Assembly (NCBI GenBank): GCA_002256345.1
Contig: NKIY01000005.1
Location: 4,485-68,484 of the forward strand
Origin: Bradyrhizobiaceae bacterium PARB1
Lineage (GTDB): Bacteria; Pseudomonadota; Alphaproteobacteria; Rhizobiales; Xanthobacteraceae
Direction of reading: 5' to 3'
DNA: 64,000 nucleotides
The notes beneath the pieces are model-generated. The model saw only the letters and a program-made list of their open reading frames with translations, was not told the DNA's origin and did not search any database. The first letter of the stretch is position 1, and each line of letters begins with the position of its first letter. The position numbers were made by a program, and so were the translations under genes. Of this stretch, positions 7,626-16,331 are shown one piece after another.

Positions 7626-8129
7626 ATGACCACCCCGCTCTACCCCGCCGACTTCGGCGCAGCAAAGCCCCCTGCAAAGCGCCCCCGGAAGAACCGACGC
7701 ATGGTGACTGTGCCCGAGCGCGTCGGGCCGCGCGTCAAGTTGGTATTTTCCGAGATGGCCCGACAGGGCTTCACTTATGACCAGACCGAGGAAGGAAGTG
7801 GGGTCAGGCGCGCGACCATCAAGGCGTGGCGCAAGAAGAATGCCCCCGGCCTCGAGTCAATCGAGGCTGTGCTAGGGTTTCTTGGATGGGGCTTCGTGCC
7901 CGTCCCCTCTTTGCAAGCCCTTCCGCCCGCTTTTGCCGGCGATCTGACCGCGCTGGCACTCCGAGCGAATAGCGACATTCCCACCACTTTCGCCGCTCTG
8001 GTCGCGGTCGGCGTGGAGCAAGCGCTGGTCAACATGACCATTGCCGAAAAACGCGCTGTAGTTGAAGCGCGCGCGGCCGGCTATGCCGCCAACGATAACA
8101 TCAAGCGTCGGCGAGCCAGCGGCCTGTAA
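7626..8129 (+). CDS. HTH-domain regulator of phage-like module, 167 aa
   Basis: The ATG follows an AGGAC ribosome site by eight bases. After a basic N-terminus (KPPAKRPRKNRR), residues 35-80 form a Cro/XRE-like HTH: MARQGFTYDQTEEGSGVRRATIKAW, then IEAVLGFLGWGFVPVP, as in phage-type regulators whose C-terminal half tracks a small-helix repeat. The C-terminal part is Ala-rich and helical and may dimerise. It is the first gene of the phage-like block and lies downstream of the paired 12-bp sites. Confidence 0.65.
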   Translation: MTTPLYPADFGAAKPPAKRPRKNRRMVTVPERVGPRVKLVFSEMARQGFTYDQTEEGSGVRRATIKAWRKKNAPGLESIEAVLGFLGWGFVPVPSLQALPPAFAGDLTALALRANSDIPTTFAALVAVGVEQALVNMTIAEKRAVVEARAAGYAANDNIKRRRASGL

Positions 8130-8282
8130 GACACTTAGCGACTACTCAAACAGTCCCGACAACCGCGACCATCTTGAGCATATTGGTCGGGTCATCACCG
8201 GTCTGACAAACCAACAACGACAAGTGCGGCGGGACGATTTCAGGGTCGAAACCCGCCGTACCTGACTTCCGTAGGATGAAGA

Positions 8283-8468
8283 ATGTCGCAAATCTATCTC
8301 TCTCGCCGACGAGCTGCCAAACGCGCAGGCGTGGCGGCGAACACGCTGGCTAACTACGCAGAGGCAGGTCGCGGACCGGCATTTATTCGCCTGCATGGCA
8401 AATGTCTGTATCGGCCCGAAGACATCGACAGCTGGCTTGCCCGGCACCGAGTGGGGTCCGTTTCATGA
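8283..8468 (+). CDS. excisionase-family / MerR-like HTH protein, 61 aa
   Basis: A short winged-helix protein: YLSRRRAAKRAGVAANTLAN is the HTH, YAEAGRGPAFIRL the turn and GKCLYRPEDIDSWLARH the wing-helix tail typical of excisionase (helix-turn-helix 17) proteins. Such proteins bend DNA for excision or act as small regulators. The ribosome site AGGATGAAGA is close upstream. The stop overlaps the next start (ATGA at 8465-8468). Confidence 0.75.
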   Translation: MSQIYLSRRRAAKRAGVAANTLANYAEAGRGPAFIRLHGKCLYRPEDIDSWLARHRVGSVS

Positions 8469-8665
8469 GCCGCGCACGCCTTCTCGAAGACCTTCAAAAA
8501 GCGAACGACGCTTACGCAATGGCTAAGCGATCTTTTGCCGACGCCAAATTCCTCGCTCGCAATGGCATGGCTAGCAATGTCACTTTCGCGGCACACGTCG
8601 AGCACGTCGCATTTCACCGATGGGTCCGCGCTCATGCCGCCATCGACGCGCACAAAGGACACTGA
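8465..8665 (+). CDS. small helical hypothetical protein, 66 aa
   Basis: The ATG at 8465 overlaps the preceding stop, indicating coupling, and the stop at 8665 is two bases before the next start. The product is a helical, Ala-rich protein with several His residues (HVEHVAFHRWVRAHAA). No domain is recognised. The tight packing places it in one operon with the coiled-coil and tail genes that follow. Confidence 0.55.
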   Translation: MSRARLLEDLQKANDAYAMAKRSFADAKFLARNGMASNVTFAAHVEHVAFHRWVRAHAAIDAHKGH

Positions 8666-8667
8666 AA

Positions 8668-9510
8668 ATGATTCTTGAACGTTTCTTCACCAGCAAGACT
8701 ACCGCCATCACGGCAGAAATGATCCGCGCCGACATCACGCGCTGCGAAGGCGAAATTAGCGCGCATCATGACCAGATGGCTGGCGTGATGGCCAACATTG
8801 CCACCATGACCGACAGCGACCACGTGACTGCGGAAGCCAAGATCGCTGCAACCAAGCGCGCGATTGCCCGCCTCGACGCCCGCGTAGGGCACCTGGCCGC
8901 CGAGCTTCCGAAAGTTGTCGCCGCCGAGCAGGCATCGGCAAAAATCGCTGCTGACGAATTACTGCGTCAGCGTGCGGAAGCTGCTCGCAAGGCAAACACG
9001 AAAGAAGCAGCAAAGCTCTTGAGTGAGTATGAAAAGCTGGCCGGGCCGATGGCGGATATTTTCGCGCGCCTCGCCGAAATTCGCACAGAGACGGATGTAG
9101 TCAACGCGCAGCTCAGCAAGAATAAGGTTGCAGAAACCGTTTCCTCATTCGAGACGATCCACCGCAAGACCCCCGATCGGCTGGCCAGCGAGCGCCGTGA
9201 AACGCGGCTGTGCTATGTATACCGTTATCCCGCGAGCCCTCGCGATACCGAAACTGTAAAGTACGTTCAGATTCCTGCTTCTGAAGAAGTACGCGAGGCG
9301 ACTATCGGTCGTGACGGCAATCCGTTGCCGGTTGGCGCTGTGCATTACGACCAGTTCGGTCGGAACATTATCATTCATCCGAAGCTCGAAGATCGCGAGA
9401 TCGTTGTGGAGAGGAAGCCGGCGAAGCGCGGTCTCTACGAAGAGTCGCTTGATGAGATCCGCCTCCCGCCGGCCTTCGCTGGCGGCGAACAACATTGGCC
9501 GCGAAAGTGA
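8668..9510 (+). CDS. coiled-coil hypothetical protein of the tail module, 280 aa
   Basis: I start at the ATG at 8668, preceded by an AAAGGAC ribosome site; a longer frame exists but lies inside the upstream gene. Residues 15-170 are a long Ala/Glu/Lys-rich coiled coil. The C-terminal ~110 residues are a compact region with several aromatic residues. It may be a structural or chaperone protein linked to the tail genes. I do not recognise the family. Its operon position directly before the tail assembly chaperone and tape measure genes supports a morphogenetic role. Confidence 0.6.
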   Translation: MILERFFTSKTTAITAEMIRADITRCEGEISAHHDQMAGVMANIATMTDSDHVTAEAKIAATKRAIARLDARVGHLAAELPKVVAAEQASAKIAADELLRQRAEAARKANTKEAAKLLSEYEKLAGPMADIFARLAEIRTETDVVNAQLSKNKVAETVSSFETIHRKTPDRLASERRETRLCYVYRYPASPRDTETVKYVQIPASEEVREATIGRDGNPLPVGAVHYDQFGRNIIIHPKLEDREIVVERKPAKRGLYEESLDEIRLPPAFAGGEQHWPRK

Positions 9511-9521
9511 CGCGTCCGATC

Positions 9522-9776
9522 ATGCAGATGAATCTCAATCACCCCGTCGAACTTGATGGGGTGACTTACGAAAAGCTGGCGATTACCCATCTTGAAGCGC
9601 TTGCGAGCTTTCGCGCAAACTCTCCTGAGCAGGTGATCCGGTCGATGGCCTTGGTCTTCGCAGTGCCACGCCGTGTCGTTCGCCATCTGGACAACAGCGA
9701 TGCCGAACAGGCTGGCGAACTTTTAGTTAATTTTCTTGATGCGGCTGCGCGCGCGTCCCTCCCCCTTGAGATTTAA
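9522..9776 (+). CDS. phage tail assembly chaperone-like protein, 84 aa
   Basis: The fragment LNHPVELDGVTYEKLAI followed by a short helical region matches the Mu gp41 / P2 gpE-type tail assembly proteins, which keep the tape measure protein soluble during tail assembly. It lies two bases before the tape measure gene, the standard position. The ATG at 9522 gives 84 residues; an in-frame TTG at 9495 would extend it. No frameshift-extended second reading frame is possible here because the tape measure gene starts at once, unlike in lambda or P2. Confidence 0.7.
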   Translation: MQMNLNHPVELDGVTYEKLAITHLEALASFRANSPEQVIRSMALVFAVPRRVVRHLDNSDAEQAGELLVNFLDAAARASLPLEI

Positions 9777-9778
9777 CA

Positions 9779-12358
9779 ATGGCCTCGCAGTTTTCCGTAC
9801 TCGTAGACATCGGCGGGAAGGTCAACCCTTCGCTTGGTGGAGCGGTTGCGCAGGCCAAAGCGCAGGTCAATTCGCTCGCGACTTCCGTCGCCGCTGCTGG
9901 GCGTGCGTTCGCCACCCCGTTTCAGAGCATCAATAAGCAACTCGCTGCGACCTCAAAGCGCATGGAGAAGATTCAGAGCATTGGTGGGCGTGCAACTATG
10001 GGCGTCACTGCACCGGCCGGCCTCTTTGCATCGAGCCTCATCCGCAATGCTGTGGAGCGCGACAAGGCCGGCAATTTCACCGAGGCACTTGGTGGCGTAA
10101 GTCGCGACGAACGCCTTGATGTGGAGCGTTATGCCGACACCATCGCCACCAAATACGGTAACGCCACCGGCATCCTCAAAACGTTCAACGAAATGTTGAA
10201 GGCGGGCTTCGACGTAAAGGCGGCGAAAGGCTCGATTGCTTCGATTCTCGAAAGTTCGGTTGTCGGCGACATGCCTGCGGAAGAGGTTGCCGGCGCGGTC
10301 AGCAAGATCGTCACCCAATACAGTCTTGGAATGAAGACCGTTGAGGCGGCATCTGCTAGTAGCCGCCGTATCTCTGACAATCTTGCATTTGGCGCAAATG
10401 CCACGAGCGCATCTATGCGCGATATGGTTGAGGCTTATAAGTTTGTCGGCTCCGCGGCGTCCGCTGCGGGCGAGACTATCGAGTCCACCAACGCGTTGAT
10501 CATCGCCTTGAATAAGGCAGGCCAAACCGGCAGCGAGGCCGGCGTCGCTCTGCGTTCAGCATATGTGAAGCTGCTCAAGCCGACAAAGGGCGGTCGCGCA
10601 ACTATGGCGCGACTGGGCCTTGATTACGGAGATTATATTACGGGCGGTAGGCGCACCGACGCCGGTGTTGCATCCGGTCTGAGCGCGTTCGGTTTCGATA
10701 TGTCGGGCAGCATCAAGACGATCGACGCAGCTCTGGCGCGGAACTCCGGCAATACCGAGAAGCAGCGTAAGGCAATCTACGATGCCGTCGTGGCAAAGTT
10801 CAGCGCTGAGGCCGCGCAAGACCGCGAGAAGGTCTTGGCCGCAGTTGATGGCGCGTTCAACATGGCCGGCAGTAAAATTGATCTGACTAAGCTGCTTATC
10901 GACCTTAAAAAGAAGGGCGCCAACCAAGGCGACCTGGCTAACATCTTCGAGGGTCGGCAGTCTGTTCGCATGCTCGCGCTGCTCACATCCGACCTCGAAG
11001 GAATTTTGGCAGAGATCAATGAGAAAGCCCCCGGATACGGGGGAAAGACGTTCAGGCTGGCAAATCAGGGCCTGACGAAGGCTGAACGTGAGCTGAGCGC
11101 AGCGTGGTCCTCTTTTGGCGACACGCTCGTAAAAGCCGTACTGCCCGAGGTCACCGCAGTTTTTTCGCGGGTGACGAAAGGGCTGAAGACCCTTGCCTTA
11201 TCTAATCCTACGCTTCTCAAGACCAGCATCTATCTCGCCACGGCTGCCGCTGCTGCCGGACCGCTGATGTTTGCGCTAGGTGCGGCAGGCCGCGCCGCTG
11301 TGCTGATGTCTAAGCTCGTCATCGGCGCTGCAATGGCGATCCTCGCGCCGTTCAAATGGGCGTTGCTCGGCATCGCTGCGTTGTCGCGTGGCCTCGTTGC
11401 AGCCGGCGCTTCGGCGTTGCTGCTCGGTGGACGCCTGCGCACGGTCGCTACGGCAATGGCCCTGCTCGCCGTTCCCGGCGGCGCTAAGATGGTTCTCGGC
11501 GCGATGGCTGCTGGGCTGCTAGCATTCGGCAAATCCGTCCTGCGCTTCCCTGTGGTCGCCCTGCGCGCCATTGGATCGGCAATGATGTTCCTCGTTGCCA
11601 ACCCGGTTGGCCTGCTGATCGCTGCCGTCGTCACGGCGCTGGTCGCACTTGGTGCGTGGGTGGCAAACAATTGGAGCGGCCTGAAATCTTTCTTCGAGGG
11701 CTTCGGCGACGGCTTCATGAAGGGTCTTGGCCCCGCGTCCGGCTTTGTGAAGACGATGGCCGATGGCCTTGGCTCTATGGTCAACTGGATCACGAAGCTT
11801 GTTGGTCCGGTCGGTGCAAATGCCGGGGAATGGCGTTCGTGGGGCGAGGTCGTTGGCGGCGCTGCTGCACGCGGCGTCAATGCTGTCGCCCAAGCCATCG
11901 AGAAGGTGATTGGGCTCTTCAAGAGCGCCATCGACATGGCGAAGAGCTTTGGCACCGCCGTTTCCAACATGGGGTCGGGCGTCGGCACTGCGACGCCGAA
12001 GGGGCCGAACAACGCGTTCATCCAGAACTCGATCAAGGGCGCTCGCGCGCTCGGTGGCCCCGTGACCGCCGGATCGCCGTATCTCGTTGGCGAGCGAGGC
12101 CCCGAACTGTTCGTTCCCGGCGCGACCGGCCGCGTCGAGACCAACAACCGCCTTCGCTCGCTGACTGCCAGCGGTGCAGGCGCTGTGGCCGCGCGCGACA
12201 AGAGCCCGGCGGCCTCGAAGGGCGGACCCGTCAGCTTCAACCCGACGTTCAACATTAGCGGAGGCGACCCTCGCGAGACGGCAGCGCAAGTGCGCTCAGA
12301 GATGCACCGGTTTTTGGCGCAGCTCGAGTCGGAACAGCGAGGGCTGTTGAGCGACTAG
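9779..12358 (+). CDS. phage tail tape measure protein, TP901 family, 859 aa
   Basis: This protein would set tail-tube length and be ejected with DNA. Residues ~95-330 match the TP901 core: the stretch around residue 118 (LDVERYADTIATKYGN), TGILKTFNEMLKAGFD and AEEVAGAVSKIVTQY are characteristic. Residues ~480-640 hold several hydrophobic segments, as in tape measure proteins that insert in membranes. The C-terminal SPYLVGERGPELFVPG motif is a common tape measure ending. The gene is full length and uninterrupted. What is odd is the context: no sheath, tube, baseplate, head or terminase gene lies in the 24-kb element, so any tail it measures must be encoded elsewhere. Confidence 0.9.
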   Translation: MASQFSVLVDIGGKVNPSLGGAVAQAKAQVNSLATSVAAAGRAFATPFQSINKQLAATSKRMEKIQSIGGRATMGVTAPAGLFASSLIRNAVERDKAGNFTEALGGVSRDERLDVERYADTIATKYGNATGILKTFNEMLKAGFDVKAAKGSIASILESSVVGDMPAEEVAGAVSKIVTQYSLGMKTVEAASASSRRISDNLAFGANATSASMRDMVEAYKFVGSAASAAGETIESTNALIIALNKAGQTGSEAGVALRSAYVKLLKPTKGGRATMARLGLDYGDYITGGRRTDAGVASGLSAFGFDMSGSIKTIDAALARNSGNTEKQRKAIYDAVVAKFSAEAAQDREKVLAAVDGAFNMAGSKIDLTKLLIDLKKKGANQGDLANIFEGRQSVRMLALLTSDLEGILAEINEKAPGYGGKTFRLANQGLTKAERELSAAWSSFGDTLVKAVLPEVTAVFSRVTKGLKTLALSNPTLLKTSIYLATAAAAAGPLMFALGAAGRAAVLMSKLVIGAAMAILAPFKWALLGIAALSRGLVAAGASALLLGGRLRTVATAMALLAVPGGAKMVLGAMAAGLLAFGKSVLRFPVVALRAIGSAMMFLVANPVGLLIAAVVTALVALGAWVANNWSGLKSFFEGFGDGFMKGLGPASGFVKTMADGLGSMVNWITKLVGPVGANAGEWRSWGEVVGGAAARGVNAVAQAIEKVIGLFKSAIDMAKSFGTAVSNMGSGVGTATPKGPNNAFIQNSIKGARALGGPVTAGSPYLVGERGPELFVPGATGRVETNNRLRSLTASGAGAVAARDKSPAASKGGPVSFNPTFNISGGDPRETAAQVRSEMHRFLAQLESEQRGLLSD

Positions 12359-12375
12359 TTTCTGCGCGGTTGGAT

Positions 12376-12409
12376 CACGGCGAGCTGGGTTCCATGTTGA
12401 CTCGCCGTG
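12376..12409 (+). terminator. hairpin terminator after the tape measure gene
   Basis: CACGGCGAG (12376-12384) pairs perfectly with CTCGCCGTG (12401-12409) across a 16-base loop, 17 bases after the tape measure stop. There is no clean T-run, so strength is uncertain, but position and symmetry suggest the end of the tail-module transcript. Confidence 0.5.
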
Positions 12410-12449
12410 CTAATGTTCTCTATCTGTTCTTTACGATGGAGGGCTGATC

Positions 12450-12866
12450 ATGGCGAGCCGACGGTGTGCTGAATGGCGCTTTCCAACCGATAAGCAGGCG
12501 AAAGCTGAAGATACCGCCCGGCGGATGCAGAAACAAACGGCTCCCCCACCCTCACCCGCAGTCGGTCCAGCAGATTGTATGCCGGATGACTATTGGGACG
12601 CGGTCCTCTCGGACCCGCGCGCCCGTGCAGGGTCGGGCATCCCAATACAAAACCGCCGTCTTTCTGAAATCCCTCGCCAGACACTTCGGGTGACCTGCCG
12701 CCGTTGCGAGCGCATTGTCGAGATACAGACCGCAGACGCGGTGCGTCTCTATGGCGACCACGCAATCTGGAAGGATGTCGGCCGACGCCTACTCGACAAC
12801 GTGTGCCAGCAACGGACAGGCATCCACGAAGATGATGGTTGCTGGCCATCTTACGGCCCACCGTAA
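12450..12866 (+). CDS. hypothetical protein with CxxC motif, 138 aa
   Basis: The ATG has a strong ribosome site (GGAGGG, five bases upstream). The N-terminal third is basic and proline-rich. A VTCRRCERIVEIQTADAVRLYG segment around residues 80-100 with CxxC recalls half of a zinc ribbon followed by a small fold, and two more Cys follow at the end (NVCQQ, DGCWP). Similar CxxC proteins occur near integrase or phage-derived genes, but no family name can be given. Confidence 0.55.
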   Translation: MASRRCAEWRFPTDKQAKAEDTARRMQKQTAPPPSPAVGPADCMPDDYWDAVLSDPRARAGSGIPIQNRRLSEIPRQTLRVTCRRCERIVEIQTADAVRLYGDHAIWKDVGRRLLDNVCQQRTGIHEDDGCWPSYGPP

Positions 12867-13069
12867 GGTGTGGCCGATTCTTCAAGCAAGACTCGTGTCT
12901 GAAGATGCGCATGTTGCAACGTCAGCCATATGCGAAGTTGCCCGACTGCTTTCAAACCTCGTTTAAGCTATACGCTTCTCAGATTTGATTGTTTCAACAG
13001 CAACACCGCTGTTGATGTAGAGTCCCCAAAGGAGCACTTCGGGTCAACATCACCTATCGAGGATCGCAG

Positions 13070-14296
13070 ATGAACGATCGACGAGAACTCACGCGCCAAG
13101 AACTATACGATCTCGTATGGTCAACAGCCATGACAACTCTCGCGAAGAGTTTTGGGATATCCGATGTCGGCTTGCGTAAGATATGCGTCAAGCACTCGAT
13201 CCCGACGCCGCCCCCTGGCTATTGGGCAAAATTACAACATGGCAAGAAAGTCGAAAAACTCGCATTACCGACACCGAAGCCTGGCTTGCAAGATCGTATA
13301 ATTATATCGATTTATGCGCCTCAGAAGTTACCCGATATCGTCGTCACCGCTCGACAGGACGCCGAGAAGCGCCTTCCGACTCCGATTGAAGTTCCAGACG
13401 ACTTACCTGCTCGCCTGCACAGACTGGCAAGCACGACCAGAACGGCTTTGAGATCAGCCAAAACTGATTACGAAGGATTTCTTGAGCCTGAACCTGCGTC
13501 CGGCGTGATCTTTGCGCAGATCGGGAAGTCCAATGTCACGCGCGTGACTTTGATCCTGAACAGTATCGCACATACTCTCGAAAAGCTTGGTAATGAAGTT
13601 GTATACGCCGAAAATGGCGCAGACTTTTTGGTTGAGGGTGAGAAATTACGACTGTTATTTCACGAAACGAAAACAAAGAACGAGCATCATCCCACGGCGG
13701 CAGAACTTGCTGAAAAGGCAAGATGGGACAACAATAGCAAGCAGTGGCCCACTCTTTACAGGTCAGATAGGAAGCACTGGAGATCCTGGGACTATTCGCC
13801 CTCAGGTCGGCTTTCACTAACGCTCCAAGCTTCATCGTGGACCAGTTGGTCGTCAGACCGGCAGCTCGGTCGCTGGTACGATCGGAAATCAACCACGGTT
13901 GAGCAGCAAATCAATGAAGTAATAATTGCGATGTACGCAGGATCCGCTCTGCTTCGGCACAATCGAGCCGTCATCGAAGAACGCGAGAAACAACGGCAGG
14001 AAGCGGCAGAACGTAGGCAGAAAGAACGCGAACGGCAAGATCGCATCCTCAAACGTGAATCGTTCGTTCGACAGAAATCAAAAGAGTATATGGAGCTTCG
14101 CGAACTTCAGGCATTCAGTGAGTATTTTTCCCAACAATCCCATTCAGGGTTAACCTATTCGTCTGCCATTGCAGCCCTCGCAACAGAGATGACGGAGCGA
14201 TTGAGAAGCTCCTTTTTGCCCTCCAATATTAACGACGAGGTTGTTGAGCTTGCTCTATTCACAGATGATGATTTTCTGCTCGAAGCCATAAGATGA
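13070..14296 (+). CDS. HTH and coiled-coil hypothetical protein, 408 aa
   Basis: The ATG follows GAGGA at good distance. Residues 7-50 are an unusual HTH-like segment, LTRQELYDLVWSTAMTTLAK then FGISDVGLRKICVKHSIPTP and PPGYWAKLQHGK; this beginning is shared by a widespread group of uncharacterised proteins in mobile regions. Residues 130-280 are a mixed alpha/beta region, and residues ~300-350 a highly charged coiled coil (REKQRQEAAERRQKERERQD). No catalytic signature is visible. Lower GC than the tail module suggests a separate origin within the element. It lies at the edge of the cargo block, next to two GIY-YIG genes. Confidence 0.65.
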   Translation: MNDRRELTRQELYDLVWSTAMTTLAKSFGISDVGLRKICVKHSIPTPPPGYWAKLQHGKKVEKLALPTPKPGLQDRIIISIYAPQKLPDIVVTARQDAEKRLPTPIEVPDDLPARLHRLASTTRTALRSAKTDYEGFLEPEPASGVIFAQIGKSNVTRVTLILNSIAHTLEKLGNEVVYAENGADFLVEGEKLRLLFHETKTKNEHHPTAAELAEKARWDNNSKQWPTLYRSDRKHWRSWDYSPSGRLSLTLQASSWTSWSSDRQLGRWYDRKSTTVEQQINEVIIAMYAGSALLRHNRAVIEEREKQRQEAAERRQKERERQDRILKRESFVRQKSKEYMELRELQAFSEYFSQQSHSGLTYSSAIAALATEMTERLRSSFLPSNINDEVVELALFTDDDFLLEAIR

Positions 14297-14433
14297 GCCC
14301 CGTTACCTGCAACAGAAACTTTCGGACAATCAATTGACACTGGTTACGCGCGGCCCAAATATGACGCTGTCAAGATCACCGGGCTTGAGCAAAAATGACC
14401 ATGACGCCAGCGGATTGCGAGAAAACGGGCAAG

Positions 14434-14937
14434 ATGTCATCGACATCACTTAGAGCATGGAAAGGATCACGCTGCCCTTCAACTTTGACCGCGCGTAGCA
14501 CCTTGACCTCCTACGGATTCAATAAGGTTGCGCGCTTTCATCGTAATGAAAATCGCTTCCAAGTCTTTGATCGAGATCTAACGGCGACAGCTTGGTGCAA
14601 TTGCGTGTACGCATTCGTTATCAACGACGAGATTGTCAGAATTGGTTCCAGCAAAGACCGGCTTGGCGCGCGTTTCAATGCATATCAGAATGACCTATCT
14701 TACGCCTTCGCTGGCGACTTCTATCGATCCTCGGGAAAGCCTCGCTCCACTAAAGTCGATGAAGCTACAATCTGGAGCATCGAACTTGCCACACACGGCC
14801 ACGGCGACATTTGGGCACGTGAAGGAACTCAGTTTTTCTCACCTATTACGCAAGGCACCATTTCAGGATACCAAGACGAAGAAAGTTTCTTAATCGCCAA
14901 GCATCAACCTCGTCTCAATCGAGGAAGCCATCGATAA
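14434..14937 (+). CDS. GIY-YIG-like nuclease domain protein, 167 aa
   Basis: The segment CVYAFVINDEIVRIGSS (GIY replaced by CVY, YIG by RIG), then KDRLGARFNAYQ, and a C-terminal EESFLIAKHQPRLNRG with the acidic residue and the terminal Pro-x-x-Asn, follows the GIY-YIG endonuclease pattern. The start is uncertain: an ATG at 14395 adds 13 residues. It is convergent with the second GIY-YIG gene at 15019-15954. Substrate and role are unknown; defence or mobile-element cutting are typical roles of the superfamily. Confidence 0.6.
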   Translation: MSSTSLRAWKGSRCPSTLTARSTLTSYGFNKVARFHRNENRFQVFDRDLTATAWCNCVYAFVINDEIVRIGSSKDRLGARFNAYQNDLSYAFAGDFYRSSGKPRSTKVDEATIWSIELATHGHGDIWAREGTQFFSPITQGTISGYQDEESFLIAKHQPRLNRGSHR

Positions 14938-15018
14938 CCATTGAGCACGGAGTTAGCTATCGGGAGCTCTCAGTTCACCTAAGCCTTTGCGTTGGCTATA
15001 CGCCCGCCTTAGTTGGCC

Positions 15019-15954
15019 TCAATCGGAGCGCATTACGGCTGAGCGCCTGACTTTGATCGTTGGGCGATGGCACTCAGAAACCTCGCTCAACCTCTCTAAG
15101 ACATCGATTACTTCTGACTGGGTGCAGCTAAACACCTCGCGGGCGTTCTGCATCTTTCCATCCCAAAAGTACGTTAGCCCTCGCACAGCGGACTTCGCAA
15201 ATGCCTTCTGAGCATCGATCTCTAGCCGCGCCGCTCGCTCTGATTCTTTCTGATAGAATATCTGCCAATCAGACGCGCCGGCATATCCACGGCTGACGAG
15301 CGCCTTATGCCGACTTCCAACGTCTGTCGCGAAGCCAATTTTCACCAACTTCTTCGACATACTGAATGCTGCATAGACAAAGCCCGACTTCACAGCTCGC
15401 TGGTTGAACCCAAGCTGTCGAGGATCACAAGCTACACACTTTCCGTAGCGATTTCTGGTTGAATGACCCGCTTTCGCGCATGGCGAAACGTTGTAAGCAA
15501 TGATCGACCCCATCGCTTCCATTTTCGGCCCGTATTCGGCCAGGCTCATCCCATGTGCGTCGAAGAAAAGATCAATCGGGATATTGTGCCTATTTGAGAA
15601 CTCCACGAGAAATCGGGATACCCCACTTTGCTGCGGGAGTCCGTCCGGTTCGGACGAACGCAATCCGACGGCCGCTTCGAGGCTTCCACTCGCGCTCAAA
15701 GAACCGGCTCCTGCGCTTACTGGAGTCCGACGACCTTGGGTTATGTAAGGGCCTCGCTCGATCCGCGGTCTGATCGCATGCGGATCTCGCCGAACGATCG
15801 ATACGCTAGGCATGCGCGCTTCAACTACCGCCACCGGATCTAACCTATAGCGTATTGCGTAAGAAGCGTGTTGGCGGATCAGTCGTTCCTGAACCGTGAG
15901 TTCCCTAGCCGTCCCCGCAACCAACTCTCGAAAACGATCTTCAGAAATCTTCAT
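15019..15954 (-). CDS. GIY-YIG nuclease, T5orf172 / MUG113-like, with zinc-knuckle, 311 aa
   Basis: Residues ~191-275 carry the domain: SGFVYAAFSMSKKLVKIGFA has VY and KIG in place of GIY and YIG, followed by DVGSRHKAL with the conserved Arg and a helix with Glu (RAARLEIDAQKAF) as the metal ligand. Just before it, C159, H164, C173 and C176 form a C-x4-H-x8-C-x2-C zinc-knuckle, as often paired with these nucleases. The N-terminal 120 residues are variable and basic. It lies 47 bp after the zinc-ribbon membrane gene on the same strand, so it may be the last gene of the kinase-phosphatase-vWA operon and its nuclease effector; that coupling is inference. Confidence 0.75.
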   Translation of the reverse strand: MKISEDRFRELVAGTARELTVQERLIRQHASYAIRYRLDPVAVVEARMPSVSIVRRDPHAIRPRIERGPYITQGRRTPVSAGAGSLSASGSLEAAVGLRSSEPDGLPQQSGVSRFLVEFSNRHNIPIDLFFDAHGMSLAEYGPKMEAMGSIIAYNVSPCAKAGHSTRNRYGKCVACDPRQLGFNQRAVKSGFVYAAFSMSKKLVKIGFATDVGSRHKALVSRGYAGASDWQIFYQKESERAARLEIDAQKAFAKSAVRGLTYFWDGKMQNAREVFSCTQSEVIDVLERLSEVSECHRPTIKVRRSAVMRSD

Positions 15955-16001
15955 GACGCATTATCAGACTTTCAGAAAACTGAATCTGCGGAGAAACAGC
16001 T

Positions 16002-16307
16002 TTAACCTCGCCCGGCAAAAATGAAAGCGAAGAACAATATCACAGCTACAGCGACGCCGATCCCAATCTGTTTAAAACGACGGATCTGCTTCTCTTCGAG
16101 TTCGCGGTCACAGGATTGGCATACGGTCCGCATCGAGTAGTAACTTCTTGCCGACGGCGACTTCCCGCTAGATAGCGCGCTGAATAAGAGCGTAACGATA
16201 TAGCTATTCGAGTGAAAAAGTCCGCCAATACTATACCCAGTGAAGACCAATCGACGCTTACTTGCGCCTCGCATAATGGCCGATCCACAGACATGACAAT
16301 TCGCCAT
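16002..16307 (-). CDS. small zinc-ribbon membrane protein, 101 aa
   Basis: Two CxxC pairs (CHVC at residues 4-7 and CQSC near residue 72) form a probable treble-clef or zinc ribbon split by a hydrophobic Ser-rich segment. A C-terminal helix (IGVAVAVILFFAFIF) anchors the protein in the membrane. It starts 24 bp after the kinase stop on the same strand, so it is probably the fourth gene of the vWA-PP2C-kinase operon. The kinase has its own zinc-binding segment, which may be relevant to interaction. The family is not recognised. Confidence 0.6.
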   Translation of the reverse strand: MANCHVCGSAIMRGASKRRLVFTGYSIGGLFHSNSYIVTLLFSALSSGKSPSARSYYSMRTVCQSCDRELEEKQIRRFKQIGIGVAVAVILFFAFIFAGRG

Positions 16308-16331
16308 CGCTCTGCCCTAAATTGAGACTAT

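Noticed and set aside
11230-12255. 341-codon minus-strand frame over the tape measure gene
   Set aside because: Antisense to a clearly coding tape measure gene, Pro/Ala/Thr-rich low-complexity composition, no domain.
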